Below are positions 8,100 through 17,225 of a stretch of 64,000 bases of DNA, piece by piece. The position numbers and the translations under genes are program-made. The notes under the pieces are model-generated. The model saw only the letters and a list, made by a program, of their open reading frames with translations, was not told the DNA's origin and did not search any database. The first letter of the stretch is position 1; each line of letters starts with the position of its first letter. The stretch is from Flavobacterium praedii (GTDB lineage Bacteria > Bacteroidota > Bacteroidia > Flavobacteriales > Flavobacteriaceae), in NCBI RefSeq assembly GCF_026810365.1, contig NZ_CP113948.1, positions 262,001-326,000 of the forward strand, in the 5' to 3' direction.

Positions 8100-8375
8100 T
8101 TACATGTAACTTTGCTCAGTAATGAAAAAGAAAACTATTAGTATTACTGCCATAATCAGCATCCTATAAATTGATGATTTAAATATTGTTGTACCATTGA
8201 TTTGATCATCTCTTCTCTGTTTAATAAGGTTAGAAATCATAAATGGAATCATTATTGTTATGGATCCGTATAAACAATATCTATAATACTCACTATATTC
8301 GTTTGAAATGAATACAAGAAGTAGTCCCCATAGGGGGATAATAACATTTATCGGTGTAATATATTTCTTTATCAT
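8100..8375 (-). CDS. small membrane protein, three predicted helices
   Basis: The 91-residue protein has hydrophobic stretches at about residues 8-25, 32-50 and 69-87, with a basic loop (IKQRRDDQ) between the second and third. I do not recognise the family. It starts 23 bp after the DUF4302 gene and is followed by the operon terminator, so it is the last gene of the SusC/SusD operon. Its role there is unknown. Confidence 0.6.
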   Translation of the reverse strand: MIKKYITPINVIIPLWGLLLVFISNEYSEYYRYCLYGSITIMIPFMISNLIKQRRDDQINGTTIFKSSIYRMLIMAVILIVFFFITEQSYM

Positions 8376-8398
8376 ATTATAAAACTAGCTTTTTGTTA

Positions 8399-9742
8399 TT
8401 ACAAACCATAAGTTGTTATTCTAAATGGACTTGAGGCGCTTGTAAAAGTGTAAATAGTATTAGAAAATTGTATTTTAAAATTTTCTTTTTTGACGTATAA
8501 ACCTGCTGGATCCATCAATTTTGCGTCAATGCCTTTTAAGTAGGCTGGTTCTGGTATTAGTGCAGTACCATTGTCCCAAGAGTCATGAATAAGAACAATT
8601 GTTTTTGCTGTTGTATTTTCGGCTGTGGTTACATTGTGGTAAATTGTCTTTTTCCCGCCTGCAAATCGATATTCAATATAATTTCCAAAAGGAGTATTGA
8701 AATTCAGTTGTATTCTACTCAATTTTTGATTTGCAGGTAATGTAGCATTAACGGCATTCAACAAAGATATACACAGTGGTGAATTTGTTTGAGCACTTGA
8801 TAAATATGCAGCAATATATCCATATACTGTCTGAGGTTTACCATCCAAAAGATTTTTGTAATCATCGGTTAATACTAAAGGTTTGTCACTATATTTTATG
8901 GTTGCAGTGACATTGTTTGTCCCTGTGGCAGTAAAGGCTCCGGTTACATTATCATATGTAAAGTTGGTTAGTTTTTGCTTTCCGACTTCTACTGCGGGAT
9001 CAACAACAATACCCGTAGGTGTATAAGCAATTCCCATGTTATAACTCATACTTGATCCCGATTCTACAGAGTTTGCAACTGCAAAACGCGTAATATCTGT
9101 AAAACTAAAATCAAATTGATGTTGTGTTGTACCATCGTTTGTTTCCAATAATCTAAAAAGTGGTCGAGTAGGAGCTCCAATTACATTGGCTATCATATCA
9201 ATATTTTTGTGAAGATCTGCCCAATCTTGCGCCGTTGCTTTTACAAAATGAAGTTCAATAAAAGCTCTATTGGTTTTAAAAATGATTTCTCCATTTTCTT
9301 GACCATAGTACAAAAATTGAAAATCACCTTTGTATCCTTTTGCTCTTAGTGCTGCTGTTGGATAATTATCTGAATCGGATAGCAAGTGAATTCTATTTTT
9401 TGTTGTGAACACAAGACTTACAGAACTTCCTAATTGAATTTGGTACTCACTGTTGTAGATGGCAGTATCACTATCAAAATCGGATGCCATGTCGACTAAT
9501 CCGCCATTTTTAAATTTAAACAGATGGGTATAGCCTCCTAATTGCGTGTTGTCAGTAAAATAAACTGCTTTCCAACCAAATTCGGAGGATAACAGTAAAT
9601 CATTTAATTCTTTTTGTTTTGCTTGCAAACGTTCCGTTGGTGATTGTTCGAATTTTTGATCTGCATCTGTATTAGTACAAGCAGCAAACAGTAAGGCTAT
9701 AATACCTATAATTAGGTATTTATAAATATATTGTGTTTTCAT
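8399..9742 (-). CDS. DUF4302 lipoprotein
   Basis: The 447-residue protein has a signal peptide with lipobox LLFAAC (Cys22) followed by TNTDADQ. The opening of the mature part (SPTERLQAKQKELNDLLLSS, then FGWKAVYFTDNTQLGGYTHLF) fits DUF4302, a family of Bacteroidota outer-membrane lipoproteins. DUF4302 genes are usually encoded next to a SusC/SusD pair and a putative zinc metallopeptidase, exactly as here (17 bp after the metallopeptidase gene). It probably helps bind or present the locus substrate at the cell surface. No catalytic motif is visible. Confidence 0.8.
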   Translation of the reverse strand: MKTQYIYKYLIIGIIALLFAACTNTDADQKFEQSPTERLQAKQKELNDLLLSSEFGWKAVYFTDNTQLGGYTHLFKFKNGGLVDMASDFDSDTAIYNSEYQIQLGSSVSLVFTTKNRIHLLSDSDNYPTAALRAKGYKGDFQFLYYGQENGEIIFKTNRAFIELHFVKATAQDWADLHKNIDMIANVIGAPTRPLFRLLETNDGTTQHQFDFSFTDITRFAVANSVESGSSMSYNMGIAYTPTGIVVDPAVEVGKQKLTNFTYDNVTGAFTATGTNNVTATIKYSDKPLVLTDDYKNLLDGKPQTVYGYIAAYLSSAQTNSPLCISLLNAVNATLPANQKLSRIQLNFNTPFGNYIEYRFAGGKKTIYHNVTTAENTTAKTIVLIHDSWDNGTALIPEPAYLKGIDAKLMDPAGLYVKKENFKIQFSNTIYTFTSASSPFRITTYGL

Positions 9743-9759
9743 AATTATTTGATATTTAA

Positions 9760-10617
9760 TTAATTTATAACGGCATTTGTATTTTTTTCGGCTTCATCAC
9801 GTAAAGCATAGAAATCCATATCAAAAGCATCTTTAAAATATTTTACGACTAAAGCTTCTTTTGCTATTAATGCAAAATATGCCGAGTCACTTGTAATATT
9901 ATTCAAAAAATCTGCATACTCCGCTTTTGAACTAATTAATATTATAGATGCTGTTTCTGCAAAATCTTCATTAATATTAGATCTTGCATAACTAGTAATA
10001 AAACCTAATTCATTTGAGAGGGCATTTTCATAATTGTACCAATCTGCAGTATACCCAACTGGAGTAATTGCAGCCCAAGCTTTCTCATCAAAAGGTTTAT
10101 TCTGATTTAAAATATGAATATATTCGTGTTGAATGGTGTGTATAAATTCTTGTATATTTGCCCGATTTGTTTTGTCGATATAATCAGTTTCAAAAAGTGT
10201 TACGCGTTGCCCTCCTTCGGCTAGTCCTAAGGTTCTGGTACCTACACTATTTAAATTAACTCCACCTACCAAAACAATTTCTCGGGGAGCAATTTTTTTT
10301 ACAAAATCTGCCCCTCCAATTGTTTTATAACTGTCAAGCCAAATTTTTTGAACAATCTCAAGTGCAGGCTGAACGCTGCTTACTAATGGCGGAAATAAAT
10401 AGCGGCTATTATCAACCGTATTTTGATTCCACTTATATTGGACATTTATGTTGTAAGGGTTTAGATAATTTATACCTATCCAATTATCTAGTGCAGTTTT
10501 TGTTGGCTGATTAAAATCAAGCTGGCTTTCGCCTACTTGATCATCATTCGAACAAGCAGTAAGAACTGTCAATGCCAAAAACAAAACTGCTATTTTATTA
10601 TATTTTACTATTTTCAT
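9760..10617 (-). CDS. putative zinc-binding metallopeptidase, lipoprotein
   Basis: The 285-residue lipoprotein (lipobox VLTAC, Cys22, then SNDDQ, a likely surface signal) carries the zincin motif HEYIH (His164, Glu165, His168). A candidate third ligand region lies around GFITSYARSNINEDFAE, where the downstream Glu of NEDFAE would complete a gluzincin-like site. This matches the putative zinc-binding metallopeptidase family encoded beside SusD and DUF4302 genes. It suggests that the locus handles a protein or glycoprotein substrate and not a plain polysaccharide. It lies 19 bp after susD and 17 bp before the DUF4302 gene, in one operon. Confidence 0.85.
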   Translation of the reverse strand: MKIVKYNKIAVLFLALTVLTACSNDDQVGESQLDFNQPTKTALDNWIGINYLNPYNINVQYKWNQNTVDNSRYLFPPLVSSVQPALEIVQKIWLDSYKTIGGADFVKKIAPREIVLVGGVNLNSVGTRTLGLAEGGQRVTLFETDYIDKTNRANIQEFIHTIQHEYIHILNQNKPFDEKAWAAITPVGYTADWYNYENALSNELGFITSYARSNINEDFAETASIILISSKAEYADFLNNITSDSAYFALIAKEALVVKYFKDAFDMDFYALRDEAEKNTNAVIN

Positions 10618-10636
10618 GATATTTTGCTTTTAAAAA

Positions 10637-12115
10637 TTATCTAGGATTTAATTCGATGCCATTACCTGAAGCATGAAGAGGTATTTGTAAAGCTCTACGA
10701 TTATCATCTTTGACTAAAATTTTGGTTGATTTGTTGTTAATTTCGTGATTAACAACAATATTAAAACGCTTTACATCGAACCATCTCATGCCTTCGTGTA
10801 TAAAATCTCTGCGTTTTGTTTCGGCAATTGCTTTTATATAAGAGGTTTGTACGGGGGTCATAGTATAAAACGGAGTGTACTCATCAGCAACTACAGGGTA
10901 TTTTGCAACAACTTTAGCTTCCGTTAGTTTATCTGTTGCGGCGTTGTATCCTGCTGTTCTAGTTGATAAAAAGTATTCCAATTCATCATTTGCCAAACTA
11001 ATCTGTCCAGCCATAACATGAGCTTCTATTCGATTTAAGAAAAACTCATCATTACTTAATAAAACTTCAGCAACATACGGTTCTCCGATTCCGGCTGTAA
11101 CATTTGTATACTTGAAATACTCATAGAACTTAGGAAGAAATACAGTTATGCTACTATTGGAAGAATAAAAATTGTACAGCCAGTTTTTTCCAAAAAGACT
11201 TGTGCCAGACCCTAAAATTTCTTGATATTTATCACCCGAAAGATAAAACCTGCTTTGAGAAGCTGATCTTCCGACAATTGAATTTGCAGACACAATTAAT
11301 AAGTTTGTTTGAGCAGCACTGCTTGCAAAATTTACACGTTGGTCATTTACACTCATTAAATCATAAGAGGCAAAATCTCTTAGTTTCCCAACTGGCTTTG
11401 CACCTAAGTCGTTTGATAATGCTATTACTCTATTCCAATCTCCTTTTATCAAATAAAACCTGCTCGCAAATGCTTTAGCTGCCTCTTTATTAAAATGGAA
11501 TTTTGGCTCTTTGTAACCATTAGTTATATAGGGAAGCCCTTCTTCAATATCTTTTTGAATAAAATCAAAAACTTCCTGAACTGTATTTCGCTTGTATTTC
11601 GCAAGTAGCTCATTTTCAGGTTTTGTAACATAGGGGATTCCTAGAGTTGTGCTTGCAGTAGCTGGATTGTAGCGTTTTGACCAGAAAGACACTAACATGA
11701 AATGCGAATAGGCTCTTGCTATTAATGCTTCTCCTTTTTGAGGATTTAAACTGCTTGGATTTCCTAATTGATCAATTGCTTGCAGTGCTGTATTTGCATG
11801 TGCAATAGCTCTGTAACAAGCATCCCAATAGAAGGCTTGAGTATCAATATTATTAGTTTCTGTTTGAATATCCCAATTGTAGTTTTGTTCATTTTTTGGC
11901 AGTGTTTCGGCTAGACCGCTATCAAATACATTATCCGACATTGTTTCGGCAATATCAAAATAACTCATTTGAGGATAAGCATTGACTAAAATTTCAGTAA
12001 TTTTATCGGGAGTATTTATTTCGGTTCTATTATCGGGTTTCTCAGAAAGAAAATCATCACAACTGCTAACAACTGCAAGCGTTAGAAGTAATAGTGTTAT
12101 TTTTAAGTTTTTCAT
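10637..12115 (-). CDS. SusD/RagB family nutrient-binding lipoprotein
   Basis: The 492-residue lipoprotein (lipobox VVSSC, Cys19, then DDFLSEKPDN) is the surface lid that sits on the SusC transporter and captures ligand. The N-terminal DDFLSEKPDNRTEI segment and the helical TPR-like part (ALIARAYSHFMLVSFW near residues 130-150) are characteristic of the family. The C-terminal ETKRRDFIHEGMRWFDVKRF motif is also typical. It lies 12 bp after susC. The substrate cannot be read from sequence, but the metallopeptidase neighbour points to a peptide or glycoprotein. Confidence 0.92.
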   Translation of the reverse strand: MKNLKITLLLLTLAVVSSCDDFLSEKPDNRTEINTPDKITEILVNAYPQMSYFDIAETMSDNVFDSGLAETLPKNEQNYNWDIQTETNNIDTQAFYWDACYRAIAHANTALQAIDQLGNPSSLNPQKGEALIARAYSHFMLVSFWSKRYNPATASTTLGIPYVTKPENELLAKYKRNTVQEVFDFIQKDIEEGLPYITNGYKEPKFHFNKEAAKAFASRFYLIKGDWNRVIALSNDLGAKPVGKLRDFASYDLMSVNDQRVNFASSAAQTNLLIVSANSIVGRSASQSRFYLSGDKYQEILGSGTSLFGKNWLYNFYSSNSSITVFLPKFYEYFKYTNVTAGIGEPYVAEVLLSNDEFFLNRIEAHVMAGQISLANDELEYFLSTRTAGYNAATDKLTEAKVVAKYPVVADEYTPFYTMTPVQTSYIKAIAETKRRDFIHEGMRWFDVKRFNIVVNHEINNKSTKILVKDDNRRALQIPLHASGNGIELNPR

Positions 12116-12127
12116 AAATTTATAATA

Positions 12128-15100
12128 TTAAAATGAAAGGTTGATAGCAAAAGTATATTGAGTGGTAACTGGCATGGCAACACCTCCAGTATTACGAAAT
12201 TCAGGATCTTGGCCATTTAAATTTTTGTCTGAATAAATTAACCAAGGATTAACAGAAGAGCCTTTTAAAGTAAAGACACTAAGTCCTAATTTTTTCTTCA
12301 AATCTTTTGGAAATTCCCAACTCAATGATATGTTTTTTAATCGTACAAAATCACCATCTGCAATTCTAACATCTGAATAGTTATAAGTGTTATATGCTCT
12401 TGCCAGAGTTCTTGATCCTCCATAATTCGAATTCAATTGTTGGTCTGCAATAACAGGGACGTTTGTATAATTTTCGTCACCAGGGTTAATCCAGCGGTTC
12501 GTAAATTCTTTAGTAAAAACAGTTAAATCATCATAAGTACTGTCATAAACAGGATTTAGGCGTACTTTGTTTCCACCAGATCCAACGAAAAAGACGTATA
12601 AAGACCAATCTTTATAGGTAAATGTATTTGCTAGACCAATTGATTTATTTGGTTCAATAGAACCTTCATATTTTAAATATTTAGTAACATCTTGATTGTC
12701 TTGAAAATCAGCTCCTGTTATATTATCTGTTTCCCCTTCAGGCATAATAAAAGTAGGTAAACCTTGATTATTTAAGCCTGTAAATTGGTACGAATAAATT
12801 GAATTTCTTGGGTGTCCAACTGTATTGCCTCCATTGCCATCGATCAAATCGAAAACTGTAGGTTTATTTTCTAATTTTGTAATCTCTTGATTGAAAATTG
12901 AAAAGTTTAAGGTTGTTGACCATTTAAAATCTTTAGTATTAATGTTTTTTGTAGAGAAACCAATTTCAAGACCTTTGGTTTCCATATTAGCATTGTTACC
13001 TTGTTTTATTCTTTGTCCTCCAATTCCAGAGGTAATAACATAATCTACCAAATCAAATGCTTTTCTGCTGTAAACATCTGTTGTAAATTGTATTCTGTTA
13101 TTGAACATAGCTAAATCAAAACCTATATTAGTTTCAAATTGTTTCTCCCAAGTCAATGCTCCATTTTGTAATTCCTCAATTTGGATTCCTGATTCTCTAT
13201 CATCAATATTAAAACGATCAGTAATATAACTTTTGTAAATCGCCAGTGAGTTAGTTGCAGGTCCAGCTGTTGCAGTTAGTCCATAAGAACCTCTTAGGCT
13301 TAAATTGTTTACAGATTCAACATTCTTCATGAAATTTTCTTCAGAAAGATTCCATTTCCCGCTAAAAGTATAAGTAGGTAGCCATCTCGAAGAACCACTG
13401 TCTCCTTGTCTGTTTGACCCATCATAGCGACCTGTTAAAGAAGCGGTATAGCGGCGATCGTAAGTGTATCCAACTTTACCAAAGAAACCTACCGTTCTTT
13501 CTTTTTCTACATTAAATCCATAATAAGAATCTCCACCATTAATTATTTTTTCGATAATTCTTGGGTCAGTAAAAGCGGTAAGACCACGGTCATACTGAAG
13601 TCCAGCTGCTGTAAAATTATCACTGTTTCGATCTACAACACGCATCTCAGTCCCGAAGAAACCTTCTAATTCATGTTTATCTTTAAAATTATTTCTGTAG
13701 GTAATACTGTTTCTAAGATTATAAGAAGTCAGATCATTTGTAAATTTTCTCAAGAAACCACCATTAGGTAAAACCGAAACTTTTGGAGCTGTTAAGTCAT
13801 TAGGGTCTTGATATAAAAAGATATTCTCATCCCTAACCAATGTGTTAACACCATCTTCACCTTCAGGAGTTCCTGCTTTGTAAGCGCCAACAACATTTGA
13901 ATTTTCTAGTATTTTATGTTCACGGCTTGTATTTGCATAACGTCCGGATCCAGTTAGATTATAGGTAAGATGTGAATTAATTTTATAATCTAAATCGAGT
14001 TGAAAACGAATGTCCTTAACTTCAATTTCCATATAATTATTTTTCAATTCATTTAAAATATTCATCGAAGCCCAATTGTTTCTATAATATTCTAAATTCC
14101 CATTCTCATCATAAGGTCTTAAAGTTCTGCTGGTATTCAAAACATAATTAAAAGGATTGATATCAAAATCTCTGGTAACTTTTCCAAAAACTTCATCTTT
14201 TTCACTTTCATAACTTCCTGGAGCTTCTTGATTACGAACCGAAGCTAGTGTAGAAAGTGTTATGTTTAATTTATCATTTATAAAGAACGTTCCTTTTATG
14301 TTTGATGATAATTGGTTTACTTGATCAGCAATAGTCCATCCTGGATCATTGTAAAAACCTAGTGAAGCATAAAAGGTGTTGTTTTTACCACCTCCAGCAA
14401 AACTCAAAGAATGATTTTGAGTAATTGAAGGTCTAAAGAGTATATTGAACCAATCAGTATTGGCTAATTCATATTTTTTTAGGAAATTATTACGGCTTAC
14501 GGGGTCATTATTTACTAAATAACCACCAGTTTCAGGAACATACGTATTAATTGCTCTTCCTAAAATATTATACGCACCTCCATATCTGCCATTTACCGTT
14601 GATGGTAAATCCAAATATCCTTTGGCTTCCATTTCTTTAAAAATGCTCATCGACTCTTGAGAATTTAAAATATCATATTGTCCATAATTAGGCACTGTTC
14701 TAAGGGATTGCTCTAATGAGTATGTAATTTTTAATGGTGAGTCTCTTCTGCCTTGTTTGGTAGTAACGACAACAACACCGTTTAATGATCTTGAACCGTA
14801 TATAGAAGTTGCCGATGCATCTTTAAGGATTTCTATGCTTTGAATATCGTTAGCGTTTAAACCCGCAATTGATGAACTTAATAAAGTTTCTGAGTTTCCT
14901 GAAGCTAAATCAGCAAATGAAAGATTAATAATATCTTCTTGTACAACACCATCAATAACCCATAGCGGTTTTGTGTCTCCAAAAATTGATGATGATCCAC
15001 GTACTGTAATTTTTGGTGCAGTACCAAAAGTACCGGTGACATTTTGTACAGTTACCCCAGCGGCTTTACCTTCAATCATTCGGCTGACATCAACTACACC

Positions 15101-15853
15101 ATCTACTTTGAGTTCTTTATCTGTAATTTTGCTTACAGCCCCGGTAAAAGTTCTTTTTGATGTTTTCTCATATCCAGTTGTAATGATAACTTCGTTAAGA
15201 CTTTGTCCTATTTCAGACAAAACTACAGTGATAAAATTGTTAGTAACATCAACCTCTTTCGTTTTCATACCAATATAGCTAACTACTATTTTTGTATTTC
15301 CAGAGGGTACTTCTATAGAGAAAGTTCCGTCGAAATCAGTTAGTGTTGCAACATTAGTACCTTTAACCAGTACTGATGCTCCTGGTAGAGGATTTCCACC
15401 ATTGTCGATTACTTTACCTTTAACAATGATAGACGCAATTAAATTAGAATTTAATGATTCTAAAAGGTTAAAATTTGTTGATTCTTTAGGAGGTATGGTT
15501 TGAAGCACAATCTGATTACTTATTTCAGAGTAACTGATGTTTAAAGGTAAAAGTATTTCGTTTAAAATACTAGACAAAGCTTCTTCGTTTGCATCGATGC
15601 TTACTTTTTGATTGAGTTGCGTAATTCTCGAATTATATGAAAATTTTACATGCGCAGATTTTTGAAGTTTAGATAAAGCATCATCCAAAGATAAATTGGA
15701 AACTACAATAGTTACCTTCGTATCTAATTTTTTTTGACCATTCACACTGTTTGCCATTGTAACAGTTGAAAAGACAAATGCTAAGACCAGCTGGAATAAT
15801 GTTATTTTCATGATTCGAAAGAGTAATCGTTGTTTTACAACAGGTTTTTTCAT
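12128..15853 (-). CDS. SusC/RagA TonB-dependent transporter with STN signalling domain
   Basis: The 1241-residue outer-membrane transporter has an N-terminal signal region (to about residue 40), then an STN domain (about 50-115, LSLDDALSKLQKSAHVKFSY). STN domains talk to FecR anti-sigma factors. A carboxypeptidase-like beta domain (about 145-225, GKVIDNGGNPLPGASVLVKG) follows. Next come the plug (from about 230, with GSSSIFGDTKPLWVIDGV and KDASATSIYGSRSLNGVVVV) and the beta barrel ending in Phe (FAINLSF). The STN domain fits the sigma/anti-sigma genes directly upstream. The start at 15853 gives MKKPVVKQRLLFRIMKIT; the internal Met of RIMKIT could be an alternative start with a shorter signal peptide. 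A predicted antisense RNA faces its leader. Confidence 0.95.
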   Translation of the reverse strand: MKKPVVKQRLLFRIMKITLFQLVLAFVFSTVTMANSVNGQKKLDTKVTIVVSNLSLDDALSKLQKSAHVKFSYNSRITQLNQKVSIDANEEALSSILNEILLPLNISYSEISNQIVLQTIPPKESTNFNLLESLNSNLIASIIVKGKVIDNGGNPLPGASVLVKGTNVATLTDFDGTFSIEVPSGNTKIVVSYIGMKTKEVDVTNNFITVVLSEIGQSLNEVIITTGYEKTSKRTFTGAVSKITDKELKVDGVVDVSRMIEGKAAGVTVQNVTGTFGTAPKITVRGSSSIFGDTKPLWVIDGVVQEDIINLSFADLASGNSETLLSSSIAGLNANDIQSIEILKDASATSIYGSRSLNGVVVVTTKQGRRDSPLKITYSLEQSLRTVPNYGQYDILNSQESMSIFKEMEAKGYLDLPSTVNGRYGGAYNILGRAINTYVPETGGYLVNNDPVSRNNFLKKYELANTDWFNILFRPSITQNHSLSFAGGGKNNTFYASLGFYNDPGWTIADQVNQLSSNIKGTFFINDKLNITLSTLASVRNQEAPGSYESEKDEVFGKVTRDFDINPFNYVLNTSRTLRPYDENGNLEYYRNNWASMNILNELKNNYMEIEVKDIRFQLDLDYKINSHLTYNLTGSGRYANTSREHKILENSNVVGAYKAGTPEGEDGVNTLVRDENIFLYQDPNDLTAPKVSVLPNGGFLRKFTNDLTSYNLRNSITYRNNFKDKHELEGFFGTEMRVVDRNSDNFTAAGLQYDRGLTAFTDPRIIEKIINGGDSYYGFNVEKERTVGFFGKVGYTYDRRYTASLTGRYDGSNRQGDSGSSRWLPTYTFSGKWNLSEENFMKNVESVNNLSLRGSYGLTATAGPATNSLAIYKSYITDRFNIDDRESGIQIEELQNGALTWEKQFETNIGFDLAMFNNRIQFTTDVYSRKAFDLVDYVITSGIGGQRIKQGNNANMETKGLEIGFSTKNINTKDFKWSTTLNFSIFNQEITKLENKPTVFDLIDGNGGNTVGHPRNSIYSYQFTGLNNQGLPTFIMPEGETDNITGADFQDNQDVTKYLKYEGSIEPNKSIGLANTFTYKDWSLYVFFVGSGGNKVRLNPVYDSTYDDLTVFTKEFTNRWINPGDENYTNVPVIADQQLNSNYGGSRTLARAYNTYNYSDVRIADGDFVRLKNISLSWEFPKDLKKKLGLSVFTLKGSSVNPWLIYSDKNLNGQDPEFRNTGGVAMPVTTQYTFAINLSF

Positions 15854-15860
15854 AATTTTG
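15830..15860 (+). promoter_or_regulatory. predicted plus-strand promoter of antisense RNA
   Basis: TTG at 15830-15832, a 20-nt spacer and TAATTTTG at 15853-15860 match the Bacteroidota promoter exactly, pointing away from susC coding sequence toward the terminator at 15947-15984. No plus-strand gene follows. Confidence 0.5.
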
Positions 15861-15866
15861 GTTTTG

Positions 15867-15985
15867 TTTTAATGAATATTTAATTAAAGGGTATTTTAAG
15901 AAACACTACAAATTTCACTTTACAGAGTGCAATTTGATTTTATTAGAGCGTCGAGTATGTTACAGCATATTCGGCGCTTTTTTTA
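15867..15985 (+). ncRNA. candidate cis-antisense RNA to susC leader
   Basis: A plus-strand transcript of about 120 nt is predicted from the promoter at 15830-15860 to the terminator at 15947-15984. It would be fully complementary to the 5' leader of the minus-strand susC gene. Antisense RNAs at this position, between anti-sigma and susC genes, are known in Bacteroides (DonS-type), where they repress the transporter. The call is an inference from promoter, terminator and position; no ORF is present. Confidence 0.5.
15947..15984 (+). terminator. strand-specific intrinsic terminator on plus strand
   Basis: A 13-bp stem (15947-15959 with 15966-15978), a 6-nt loop TTACAG, then seven T. Two pairs are G-U in the plus-strand RNA and would be A-C mismatches in the minus-strand RNA, so the hairpin is built for plus-strand transcription. 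Confidence 0.75.
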
Positions 15986-16014
15986 TTTTTATTTTTTATA
16001 AAGAGAAATTAGAA

Positions 16015-17136
16015 TTAATTACAGCCATTTGAAGATATGATAATTTGATTTCCGTTCATTTCGTAATTGGTATTGTTGCTAATACTTTTACAAATGATTT
16101 TTAGTTTTTCGGGTAAAGGCTGATCACTTAATGAGGTTGTTAGATGACAATTTTTTAATTTATCTATAGGGAAATCAATATTTACCAAATAAGCTTGTTC
16201 AATAGTCTTGAATATCTGTGCGACCGGTATGTCTGTGAATTCAAAACTTAATTGTTCAATATTTCCTTGGGTATGATCAAAAGATTCATCTTGAGTAATA
16301 TCAGTAATTTTATTGAAGGTTTGATTTTGTCTTGTAAACCGAAGTGCCTGATTGGGCAGTAATATGATTTCTTTTTCTTTTTCTTTTGAATTTGTTACTG
16401 ATGGATTCGATCTAACTCTAACCTTACCAGTTCGAACAATTACTTCAACGTTTGGTAAATCGGCATAAGCTTTTATTCTAAAACTCGTACCAACAACTTT
16501 GGTTACAATTTCATTAGCATATACAAAAAAAGGTTTTTTGGGATTTTTGCTAATTTCAAAAAAGGCTTCTCCAGAAAGATATACTTTTCTTGTGTTTCCA
16601 GTAAATATTTTTGGGTAACTCAGCTTGCTATTTGGTTTTAGCAGCACAGAACTTCCATCAGACAATGTTATTATTTGTGGTTTGTATGAATGATTTGTTT
16701 GCTCCACAAGATCAGTGTAATCGTCCTTTATAATCTCATTATAAGTAGATTCTGAATTATTGGAAACAAAATGATTATTGTAAAACCAATTGGATAAAAA
16801 GCCAAATAAGAATACCGCGGCAACCGCTTTCAGCCAATTTTTTTGCCATAATTGTACAGTTGATCTTTTTGCTTCGGCAGCTGATTTTTCTTTTTCATTG
16901 ATTTTTTTCCAAGTAGATTCTAATCCGCCTTGAATAACTTCAGATGGGATCTCTTCATGGTGCACGGACATCGCCAATAACCATAATCTGGAATCCTCGA
17001 CCAATTTGGCACGATCTGGATTTTCCAAAGTCCATTCTTCCCAACCTTGACTATCTACTTTTGATCGTACCCATAACTGGAATGAGGCATCGGCCAAAAA
17101 ATCTTCTATTTCTGTATAATTATTACGTTCTTGCAT
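16015..17136 (-). CDS. FecR-family anti-sigma factor
   Basis: The 373-residue inner-membrane regulator has a cytoplasmic N-terminal part (residues 1-105, with WEEWTLENPDRAKLVEDSR) and one transmembrane helix (about 108-128, WLKAVAAVFLFGF). The periplasmic FecR domain spans about 145-245 (ITLSDGSSVLLKPNSKLSY, then VYLSGEAFFEI, then VVGTSFRIKAY). A C-terminal DUF4974-like domain (about 295-370) resembles the STN fold. It should hold the ECF sigma factor encoded 89 bp upstream and release it when the STN domain of the loaded SusC contacts it. The sequence is complete, with no truncation. Confidence 0.92.
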   Translation of the reverse strand: MQERNNYTEIEDFLADASFQLWVRSKVDSQGWEEWTLENPDRAKLVEDSRLWLLAMSVHHEEIPSEVIQGGLESTWKKINEKEKSAAEAKRSTVQLWQKNWLKAVAAVFLFGFLSNWFYNNHFVSNNSESTYNEIIKDDYTDLVEQTNHSYKPQIITLSDGSSVLLKPNSKLSYPKIFTGNTRKVYLSGEAFFEISKNPKKPFFVYANEIVTKVVGTSFRIKAYADLPNVEVIVRTGKVRVRSNPSVTNSKEKEKEIILLPNQALRFTRQNQTFNKITDITQDESFDHTQGNIEQLSFEFTDIPVAQIFKTIEQAYLVNIDFPIDKLKNCHLTTSLSDQPLPEKLKIICKSISNNTNYEMNGNQIIISSNGCN

Positions 17137-17225
17137 AAAAAAATTAGCTTACAAGAACATAGAGGACAGTTTCTTTATTAGATACTCATTAAATTAATAT
17201 TATTTTTAAATTAAATAAAAAATAA

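Noticed and set aside
14973..15278. Plus-strand reading frame inside susC
   Set aside because: Lies fully within the well-supported susC coding region on the other strand and has no independent support.
15851..15853. The TAATTTTG box as the susC promoter
   Set aside because: It overlaps the susC start codon and faces the opposite strand, so it cannot drive susC; susC is probably transcribed by the ECF sigma factor from an unrecognised promoter.
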